Made by a program: the position numbers and the translations under genes. A model generated the notes under the pieces. That model worked only from the letters and a program-made list of their open reading frames with translations. It had not been told where the DNA came from and did not search any database. A DNA stretch of 6,502 nucleotides from Peptococcaceae bacterium (lineage in GTDB: Bacteria; Bacillota; Desulfitobacteriia; Desulfitobacteriales; Syntrophobotulaceae), in assembly GCA_012523535.1 (NCBI GenBank), contig JAAYII010000187.1, positions 1 to 6,502 on the forward strand. Direction: 5' to 3'. Positions 1 through 5,329 of the stretch are shown one piece after another; positions within the stretch are counted from its first letter, which is position 1; every line of letters begins with the position of its first letter.

Positions 1-1159
1 CGCCCTGTACGGGAACCCCATTAAGACCAGCGTGTCCAGGCTGGAAAAGTATGCTTCCTGTCCTTTTGCTTTTTACCTTCAATACGGGTTAAAAGCAAAA
101 GAACGGAAAGTATTCCGCCTGACCCCGCCTGATATCGGAACATTTATGCACAATGTCTTGGAAGTATTTTCCCGGGAGGTTGTTGCCGGCAATATTTCCT
201 GGAGAAGCTTGGAAAAGGACTGGTGCGAGCAAAAAATTGCGGAAATCATAGATAAAATGCTCTCCGGCATGAAGGGTAAAGGAATAGCTTCCTCCCCCAG
301 GATGACGGCCCTCACCATCAGGCTAAAAAGGGTGGTGACGCGCGCCGTATGGCTGATTGTTGAACATATCCGCCGCAGCAGTTTTGAACCGGTAGGCTAT
401 GAAATAGCTTTTGGCGAAGGGGAAAGCTTGCCGCCCATAATTGTGGAACTGGAATCGGGGCAAAAGGTCACCTTAAGCGGCCGCATTGACCGGGTTGATG
501 CCTGGAAAACGGAAGAAGGCACTTATCTGAGAATTATCGATTACAAGTCGGGGAGCAAGGATTTTCAGCTGGCCGATGTTTATTACGGGCTGCAAATCCA
601 GTTAATTACTTATTTGGGAGCCTTAAAGGACAATTGCTTGCCCGGCGTAGGCCGGCCGGTTCTGCCCGGGGGAATTCTTTACTTCCGTCTTGATGACCCG
701 TTAGTCAAGGCTTCTCCCCAAAGCAGCGAACAGCAGATAGAAGAGGCCATTATGAAGCAACTTAAAATGAAAGGCTTGTTACTGGCCGATGTCAAGTTGA
801 TTAAAGCCATGGACAAAGAGATTAAAGGCTCCTCGCTGATTATCCCGGCCAGGATTAATAACGGGGATGTATTGGGAAAATCCTCCGTGGCTACTTTGGA
901 ACAGTTTGCCCGCTTGCAGCAGCATGTGGGCAGCTTGCTTAAGCAATTATGCACGGAAATCAGCTTCGGCCGGGTCCCGATTCGCCCGGTCAAGAAGAAA
1001 AAATATACCGCTTGCCAATATTGCAATTTTGCTGCCATCTGCCAATTCGATTCCCGCCTGGCAGAGAACAGTTACAGGCAGTTGCTTGAACCCAAGGAAG
1101 AAGAGATCTGGCATTTATTGAACGGCAAGAAGGGTGGGGATAAAGTTGACAACAACTAA
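1..1159 (+). CDS. addB: AddB, ATP-dependent helicase/nuclease subunit B (C-terminal part, 5' truncated by window edge)
   Basis: This is the C-terminal 385 residues of AddB; the frame is open from base 2 and the real start lies upstream. AddB proteins are usually about 1,150 aa, so roughly a third is seen. With AddA it forms the end-resection helicase-nuclease that processes double-strand breaks for RecA-dependent repair. Visible in order (counting from base 2): the first Fe-S cysteine C20 in a YASCPFAFYL context; H50 in GTFMHN; D163 in GRIDRVD; the catalytic D180-Y-K182; a YYGLQIQLITYL Q-motif-like segment; and the C-terminal cluster C338-x2-C341-x5-C347. One cysteine before the nuclease domain and three after it is the AddB iron-staple arrangement, and all four are intact here. 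The 3' end overlaps the start of addA, consistent with translational coupling. Identification is firm; only the truncation limits it. Confidence 0.96.
   Translation, partial: ALYGNPIKTSVSRLEKYASCPFAFYLQYGLKAKERKVFRLTPPDIGTFMHNVLEVFSREVVAGNISWRSLEKDWCEQKIAEIIDKMLSGMKGKGIASSPRMTALTIRLKRVVTRAVWLIVEHIRRSSFEPVGYEIAFGEGESLPPIIVELESGQKVTLSGRIDRVDAWKTEEGTYLRIIDYKSGSKDFQLADVYYGLQIQLITYLGALKDNCLPGVGRPVLPGGILYFRLDDPLVKASPQSSEQQIEEAIMKQLKMKGLLLADVKLIKAMDKEIKGSSLIIPARINNGDVLGKSSVATLEQFARLQQHVGSLLKQLCTEISFGRVPIRPVKKKKYTACQYCNFAAICQFDSRLAENSYRQLLEPKEEEIWHLLNGKKGGDKVDNN
1131..1139 (+). promoter_or_regulatory. Ribosome binding site that decides the addA start
   Basis: The purine-rich AGGGTGGGG lies 6 nt before the TTG at 1146, inside the end of addB. 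The in-frame GTG at 1134 sits within this element and has no properly spaced site of its own, which favours TTG 1146 as the start. The match to AGGAGG is imperfect (T in place of A). Confidence 0.55.
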
Positions 1160-4100
1160 ATGGACCAAAGAGCAACTGGCGGCAATCGAGTCCCGGAACT
1201 GCAACCTTTTGGTCGCCGCCGCTGCCGGGGCGGGAAAAACGGCCGTGCTGGTGGAAAGAATTATCCGCATAATAACCGAGCCCGAGAATCCGGTCGATTT
1301 GGACAGGCTGCTGGTTATGACTTTTACCAACGCGGCGGCGGCCGAGATGAGGGAGAGGATTGCCCAGGCCATTGCCCGGCAGTTGGAAAGCAACCCTGAT
1401 AACCGCAATATCCGGAGACAGCTAACCTTGTTAAATAAAGCCCATATTACCACCATTCATTCCTTTTGTGTGGATGTTATCCGCAGCAACTTTCAAAGCA
1501 TCGATCTGGACCCAGGTTTTAGAATCAGTGACCAAACAGAAGCGGAATTGCTTAAAAGCGAAGTGCTCGCCGAGCTGTTTGAAGAGCTCTATGCCCGGGA
1601 CGATCCGGACCAGGAATTCTTTAACCTTTTGGAATGCTATGCCGGCAACCGTGATGATCAACGCTTGCAGGACATGGTTTTGAATCTCTACAATTTCGCC
1701 CAGAGCAATCCGAGACCTGAAGCTTGGCTAGAAGAAATGGCGGAAAATTTCCTTGTGCCGGAAGGGATTGATTTCGGCGAGACTTTGTGGGGAGAAGTGC
1801 TGCTGGAGACTGTGGAGCTGGAACTTCAAGATATGGAGAGCAAAATGAAAGAGGCGGTACGGCTGCTCAAGGCCTCGGCGGGCTTGGACAAATATTTGCC
1901 CCTGTTCCAAGAGGAATATGAATTTATACAAAGCTTGAACCGGCTTTTTACTTCCGCCGCAAATTCCTCTTGTACCCGCACCTCCTCCTGTAGCCGCCCT
2001 TCTTTTTACACCGCTATTCCCTCTTGGGACCGACTTCCCTCTTGGGATCAACTCTATAGATTAATTCACAATTTCCAATTTGCCAAACTGCCTTCGGCAG
2101 GGAAAGACTGCGATAAGCTTGTTCAGGAAAGAGTAAAAAAAATCCGGGATGAAGTAAAACAAAGCTTCAACAAAATTAAAGATAACATATTGCTTTCTCC
2201 TTCCGACGAGATTATCAGAGATCTGAGATCCCTGCATCCCCTTATGAACTGTTTAACCGGGCTGGTTATAGAATTCGGCCGAAGATATGCCCGGAAGAAA
2301 AAAGACAAATCTTTGCTGGATTTTAATGATCTGGAGCACTATTGCCTGCAGATTTTGACCGAGCAGGGGGATATGGGTGAAGGGCAAAAAGATTTCATTC
2401 CTTCCAGAATAGCCCATAATTATAAGCAGCGTTTCGCTCAAATCCTGGTGGATGAGTACCAGGACAGCAATTTGACCCAGGAAATAATCATCAACATGAT
2501 CTCCAGGGAGGACCTGGGCGAGCCCAATGTTTTTATGGTGGGGGATGTCAAGCAAAGCATTTACCGCTTCAGGCAAGCCCGTCCGGAACTTTTTTTGGAA
2601 AAGTATGCCACTTACTCCCCGGATGAGGCAAGCAAGGCACGAAAAATCCTGTTGTCTAAAAATTTCCGCAGCCGCCAGGAAATAATCGACATTGTCAACT
2701 TTATTTTTGAACACCTCATGTCTGCCCGGGTGGGCGAAATTGAGTACACTATGGAAGAGTTTCTTAATCCCGGTGCCGATTATCCCGCAGTTGACAATGA
2801 AAAGTTCTACGCCGGGGGCGGGATAGAATTTCATCTGCTGGAGACAAAAGATGAGTTGCCTGCCGACCCGGAAGAGGAGCCCGGAAGCATGGCGGAAGAA
2901 GAAATACTGGACAATATCCAGTTGGAAGCCCGCCTGGCGGCCCTCCGGGTCCGGGAACTGCTCCGGGGCGATGAACAGGGCAGGAAGTTTGCGGTTTTCG
3001 ATAATAAACAAAATAAATACCGGCCTATAGAATACAAGGATATTGTAATTCTGCTGCGCACCACCAAGAATTGGGCCGATGTTTTTGCCGAGGAATTTAC
3101 CCGCCAAGGCATTCCCGTATTTGCCGACACCGGTACCGGTTTTTTTAAGACTGCTGAAGTCCAGGTCATTTTATCTCTGCTGCAGGTCATTGACAACCCT
3201 TTGCAGGATATCCCTTTGCTGGCCGTTCTTCGTTCCCCCTTGTTTTCCTTTAGTGTGGAAGAACTGGCCGAATTGCGCCTTTTGAAACGCCATGGTTATT
3301 TCTATGAGGCTTTAAAGGAATCCGACAACCCGAAGGCCATTTCCTTTTTGCAAAAACTTGCCAAGTGGCGGGAGGAAGCCCTTTACTTATCTACCGATCA
3401 ACTCCTATGGCAGATTTACACTGAAACCGGCTTTTATGCCCATGTGGCGGCCTTGCCCGGAGGCGCGCAACGCCAGGCCAATTTGCGCATTCTGTTTGAA
3501 CGGGCCAGAAAATATGAAGAAACTAGTTTTAAAGGGCTGTTTCGTTTTATAAACTTTATTGACAAGCTCCAAAGCAGCCAGGGAGATATGGGGAGCGCCA
3601 AAATTCTCGGCGAGAATGAAAACGTGGTCCGGCTTATGAGCATTCATAAAAGCAAAGGCTTGGAGTTCCCGGTGGTAATTTTGGCCGGTTGCGGCAAAAA
3701 GTTTAATTGGCAAGACTTGAACAAAAATATTCTGTACCACCAGGGTTTAGGTTTGGGCCCGGACATAGTTGACAGCAAGCTGAGAATTGCTTATCCCTCC
3801 CAGGCCAAGCTGGCGGTTAGGGAAAAAATTAAAATCGAAACCTTGTCCGAGGAAATGAGAATCCTCTATGTCGCCTTGACCCGGGCCAGAGAAAAACTGA
3901 TAATGATTGGATCCACAAGGGATACGGCCAAAGCAAAACAAAAATGGCAGGAATTAAACGCTCGCGGTCAGGACCGGCGGCTTTTGCCCTTTGATGTACA
4001 GAACGCCCAATGTTATTTGGACTGGCTGGGCCCTGTCTTGCTCGCCCATCCCGATTGGGAGAAATTCTGCCGGCTTTGGGACAAAAAAACGGTGGCCATG

Positions 4101-4946
4101 GAATCCGCACCGGTCCTTGAACAGCCTGCGGAAAGCGGCTGGTGGGAAGCGGAAAGCTTAAGCGTTCAAGAGGAAGGCCAAGCCGGGGAAGGAATAAAGT
4201 CTGAGGAAGAGGAAAAACCTGAAATATCTCGGTTAAGAGAAGAGATCAGCCGCAGGCTGGACTGGGAATATCCTTATGCGCGGATTTCTTCCATTCCGGC
4301 AAAACTGTCCGTAACCGAACTGAAAAGGCAGTTGGATAAAGACGACGCTTGGGCCGCCGATCCTTATGAAGCGGGCTGGTCTTTACAAAACTACACAATG
4401 AAAAGGCCTCTGTTTTTGGAGGGCAAGAAGGAATTTTCCGCGGCCGAAAAAGGAACCCTTATGCATTTTGCCATGCAACATCTGGATCTGTTTAAAAATA
4501 ACTTTGAACAGCAATTGGCCGAGATGACAGCCAAAGAATTGTTGACCAAAGAGCAGGCCGCCAATATCAATTTGGATCTGATCCGCGCTTTCCTGCAATC
4601 CGATTTGGGCCGCAGGATGCTGGCCTCAGGCCGAATTGAGCGGGAGGTTCCGTTTAACTTGGAGTTGCCCTGTTCTGAAATATTCAGGGAGTTGGATGAG
4701 GACAGCTACCGGGAGGAAAAGATTATCCTCCAGGGTATAATCGACTGTTATTTTGAAGAGGAAGAGGGGCTGGTTTTGCTGGACTACAAGACCGATTATA
4801 TCCCGCCGTCCGGCCTGGAGAGCCTCAAAGAGAAATACGAAAAACAAATCCGTTATTATACTTTGGCTTTGGAAACCCTTACCGGGAAAAAAGTCAAAGA
4901 AAAATACGTATATTTTTTTCAAGCCCGCCAGGCGGTTAAATATTGA
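1146..4946 (+). CDS. addA: AddA, ATP-dependent helicase/nuclease subunit A (UvrD-type helicase fused to RecB-family nuclease)
   Basis: Complete AddA, 1,266 aa from the TTG at 1146 (1,270 aa from GTG 1134), close to the usual size of about 1,230 aa. It is the 3'-5' translocating motor and one of the two nucleases of AddAB. Superfamily 1 helicase motifs are all present: Q10; Walker A with G28-A-G30-K31-T32; motif Ia TFTNAAAAEMR from 59; Ib TIHSFC 103-108; motif II DEYQD 436-440; motif III GDVKQSIYRF 466-475; motif IV NFRS 506-509; motif V MSIHKSKGLEF 831-841; motif VI ending YVALTRAR 908-915. An acidic linker follows. The C-terminal nuclease has H1107 in GTLMHF, D1200 in GIID, and D1213-Y-K1215, then a QIRYYTLALE Q-motif. 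It overlaps addB by 14 nt, so the two are probably co-translated. Residues 269-298 are an odd Ser/Thr/Cys-rich insert. Its stop codon overlaps the -35 box of the next promoter. Confidence 0.97.
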   Translation: MTTTKWTKEQLAAIESRNCNLLVAAAAGAGKTAVLVERIIRIITEPENPVDLDRLLVMTFTNAAAAEMRERIAQAIARQLESNPDNRNIRRQLTLLNKAHITTIHSFCVDVIRSNFQSIDLDPGFRISDQTEAELLKSEVLAELFEELYARDDPDQEFFNLLECYAGNRDDQRLQDMVLNLYNFAQSNPRPEAWLEEMAENFLVPEGIDFGETLWGEVLLETVELELQDMESKMKEAVRLLKASAGLDKYLPLFQEEYEFIQSLNRLFTSAANSSCTRTSSCSRPSFYTAIPSWDRLPSWDQLYRLIHNFQFAKLPSAGKDCDKLVQERVKKIRDEVKQSFNKIKDNILLSPSDEIIRDLRSLHPLMNCLTGLVIEFGRRYARKKKDKSLLDFNDLEHYCLQILTEQGDMGEGQKDFIPSRIAHNYKQRFAQILVDEYQDSNLTQEIIINMISREDLGEPNVFMVGDVKQSIYRFRQARPELFLEKYATYSPDEASKARKILLSKNFRSRQEIIDIVNFIFEHLMSARVGEIEYTMEEFLNPGADYPAVDNEKFYAGGGIEFHLLETKDELPADPEEEPGSMAEEEILDNIQLEARLAALRVRELLRGDEQGRKFAVFDNKQNKYRPIEYKDIVILLRTTKNWADVFAEEFTRQGIPVFADTGTGFFKTAEVQVILSLLQVIDNPLQDIPLLAVLRSPLFSFSVEELAELRLLKRHGYFYEALKESDNPKAISFLQKLAKWREEALYLSTDQLLWQIYTETGFYAHVAALPGGAQRQANLRILFERARKYEETSFKGLFRFINFIDKLQSSQGDMGSAKILGENENVVRLMSIHKSKGLEFPVVILAGCGKKFNWQDLNKNILYHQGLGLGPDIVDSKLRIAYPSQAKLAVREKIKIETLSEEMRILYVALTRAREKLIMIGSTRDTAKAKQKWQELNARGQDRRLLPFDVQNAQCYLDWLGPVLLAHPDWEKFCRLWDKKTVAMESAPVLEQPAESGWWEAESLSVQEEGQAGEGIKSEEEEKPEISRLREEISRRLDWEYPYARISSIPAKLSVTELKRQLDKDDAWAADPYEAGWSLQNYTMKRPLFLEGKKEFSAAEKGTLMHFAMQHLDLFKNNFEQQLAEMTAKELLTKEQAANINLDLIRAFLQSDLGRRMLASGRIEREVPFNLELPCSEIFRELDEDSYREEKIILQGIIDCYFEEEEGLVLLDYKTDYIPPSGLESLKEKYEKQIRYYTLALETLTGKKVKEKYVYFFQARQAVKY
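2017..2047 (+). repeat. In-frame tandem repeat inside addA (two 13-bp copies, 18-bp period)
   Basis: TTCCCTCTTGGGA occurs exactly at 2017-2029 and again at 2035-2047. The 18-bp period equals six codons and gives the protein repeat PSWDRL/PSWDQL at AddA residues 292-303. Each copy is itself a short inverted repeat (TCCC-TCTT-GGGA). It lies at the end of the Ser/Thr/Cys-rich insert and looks like a recent in-frame duplication. Confidence 0.8.
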
Positions 4947-4972
4947 CATTTATGCCCATCTGTGAGTATAAT
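4943..4972 (+). promoter_or_regulatory. Sigma-A/sigma-70 type promoter of the aro leader operon
   Basis: TTGACA at 4943-4948 and TATAAT at 4967-4972 are both perfect consensus hexamers separated by 18 bp. No extended -10 TG is present. Transcription should begin near 4979-4981. The addA stop codon TGA (4944-4946) lies inside the -35 box, so there is essentially no spacer between the addBA operon and this promoter. Being near consensus, it is expected to be strong, which suits a unit controlled mainly by premature termination downstream. Confidence 0.9.
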
Positions 4973-5003
4973 AATAAAAATTTCTGAAAGGAAAAGGCTA
5001 AGG

Positions 5004-5225
5004 ATGGTTACACTGTTGGATAAGAGATGGATGGAACAGCTGAATAGCTTTAGCTTTAGAAGCTTGAGCCAGTGCTATTTTTACTTTTACTTTAGCACCG
5101 GCTATTTTTGCTTTTTCTATTTTTGCTTGTTCCACAAAAAAATACGCGCTCTCTTATCTAATGAGTACCGAAGAGAACGAAGAATCAAACCTATAATAAA
5201 ACCGGTGGAGGCAGTATCCTGCTGA
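5004..5225 (+). CDS. Phe/Tyr-rich leader peptide of the aroF-tyrA attenuator (73 aa)
   Basis: A 73-codon ORF starts at the ATG at 5004, about 25 nt after the expected transcript start. AAAAGG at 4992-4997 lies 6 nt upstream as ribosome binding site. In-frame codons further upstream (GTG 4962) fall inside the promoter and cannot be used from this transcript. Residues 24-43 (5073-5132) contain 5 Tyr and 8 Phe in 20 positions, including YFYFYF and YFCFFYF; the whole ORF has 10 Phe, 6 Tyr and 1 Trp. Followed by an intrinsic terminator and then a DAHP synthase gene, this is what a ribosome-mediated attenuation sensor of charged tRNA-Phe/tRNA-Tyr looks like. It is long for a leader peptide: about 30 mostly polar and basic residues follow the aromatic run and cover the antiterminator segment. 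The aromatic run could alternatively be a membrane segment of a small protein with a positively charged cytoplasmic tail. I recognise no named family. Confidence 0.82.
   Translation: MVTLLDKRWMEQLNSFSFRSLSQCYFYFYFSTGYFCFFYFCLFHKKIRALLSNEYRRERRIKPIIKPVEAVSC
5067..5103 (+). promoter_or_regulatory. RNA hairpin spanning the first Tyr/Phe codons of the leader
   Basis: GTGCTA (5072-5077) pairs with TAGCAC (5093-5098). The stem extends past one A-C mismatch (5071/5099) through AGCC (5067-5070) with GGCT (5100-5103), giving 10 pairs around a 15-nt U-rich loop. The loop and arms hold the YFYFYF codons, so a ribosome stalled there would melt it. It competes with an alternative pairing of 5071-5082 with 5138-5150. 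Seen as complementarity only; folding energies were not computed. Confidence 0.55.
5075..5128 (+). repeat. Three in-frame copies of CTATTTTT[A/G]CTT in the leader ORF
   Basis: The 12-nt element occurs at 5075-5086 (with A), 5102-5113 (with G) and 5117-5128 (with G). Offsets of 27 and 15 nt are multiples of three, so each copy is read in the same frame and encodes Tyr-Phe-Tyr/Cys (the codons TAT TTT TAC or TAT TTT TGC). The aromatic codon run appears built from a repeated unit. Confidence 0.75.
5150..5176 (+). promoter_or_regulatory. Short hairpin holding the antiterminator segment in its loop
   Basis: TCTCTT (5150-5155) can pair with AAGAGA (5171-5176), placing CTAATGAGTACC in a 15-nt loop. 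If it re-forms behind a ribosome that has passed, it could hinder antiterminator pairing and so favour the terminator. The stem is only 6 bp and A-U rich, so the role is inference. Confidence 0.3.
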
Positions 5226-5272
5226 CTCCCCAAAAAATAGCAATATACTAAAGGTATCTAAGGCTCATTAGA
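5157..5272 (+). promoter_or_regulatory. Antiterminator pairing of the aro attenuator
   Basis: CTAATGAG (5158-5165) is exactly complementary to CTCATTAG (5264-5271). T5157-A5272 and a U5166-G5263 wobble extend this to 10 pairs, and TACC (5166-5169) could add four pairs with GGTA (5253-5256) across a bulge. Pairing removes the 5' arm of the terminator. The 5' strand begins about 25 nt after the last Phe codon of the run, so a ribosome stalled on the Tyr/Phe codons would leave it free while RNA polymerase completes the terminator region. TAATGAG is shared by this segment and by the terminator 3' arm (5275-5281), the expected signature of mutually exclusive structures. Confidence 0.72.
5207..5229 (+). 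promoter_or_regulatory. Hairpin around the leader stop codon
   Basis: GGAG (5207-5210) plus GCAG (5211-5214) pair with CTGC (5219-5222) plus CTCC (5226-5229). The loop is TATC, and the TGA stop codon (5223-5225) forms a 3-nt bulge. A ribosome terminating at this stop would open it. It may act as a pause or spacing element between the antiterminator strands; function is inferred only. Confidence 0.4.
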
Positions 5273-5290
5273 AATAATGAGCCTTTTTTA
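5260..5290 (+). terminator. Intrinsic terminator / attenuator before aroF
   Basis: The 5' arm AGGCTCATTA (5261-5270) and 3' arm TAATGAGCCT (5275-5284) form a perfect 10-bp stem (11 with A5260-T5285) closed by a GAAA loop and followed by a T-tract to 5289. It lies about 280 nt into the leader transcript and 40 nt before the aroF start, where an attenuator is expected. It is also the only strong terminator visible after addA, so it may end addBA transcripts as well. Confidence 0.93.
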
Positions 5291-5313
5291 ATGGATATGA
5301 TAATGGATTTGAT

Positions 5314-5320
5314 AAGGAGG
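5314..5320 (+). promoter_or_regulatory. Ribosome binding site of aroF
   Basis: A perfect AAGGAGG lies 9 nt before the ATG at 5330. In-frame ATGs at 5291, 5297 and 5303 lie upstream of it and lack such a site, so this element fixes the start at 5330. Confidence 0.9.
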
Positions 5321-5329
5321 AAAAATCAA

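Noticed and set aside
2253..3107. Long open frame on the minus strand (284 codons) opposite addA
   Set aside because: It lies wholly antisense to the conserved helicase motifs of addA, shows no recognisable domain, and is a shadow of addA codon usage.
4962..5003. Upstream GTG start at 4962 extending the leader ORF to 87 residues
   Set aside because: It lies between the -35 and -10 boxes, ahead of the expected transcript start, so it cannot be translated from this promoter's RNA.
5045..5068. TAG repeats with 3-nt spacers (5045, 5051, 5057) then GAG at 5066, resembling a TRAP binding site
   Set aside because: Only three or four triplets occur with regular spacing, against about nine to eleven in known TRAP targets, and they are explained by alternating Ser-Phe codons of the leader ORF.
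5192..5197. Second TATAAT inside the leader as a possible internal promoter for aroF
   Set aside because: No recognisable -35 hexamer is found 16-19 bp upstream (the region reads CGAAGAGAACGA), so it is more likely chance in an A/T-rich stretch.
5191..5271. Possible T-box riboswitch upstream of aroF, given a terminator and a Firmicute-like context with an ACCGGTGG string
   Set aside because: The conserved T-box core (GGTGG-N-ACCGCG type) is absent; ACCGGTGG has the two halves in the wrong order and does not lie in the antiterminator. The translated aromatic codon run is a better explanation.
5291..5329. Upstream in-frame ATGs (5291, 5297, 5303) as the aroF start
   Set aside because: The AAGGAGG at 5314-5320 would fall inside the coding region. 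Starting at 5330 gives correct spacing and a length and N-terminus matching the known enzyme family.
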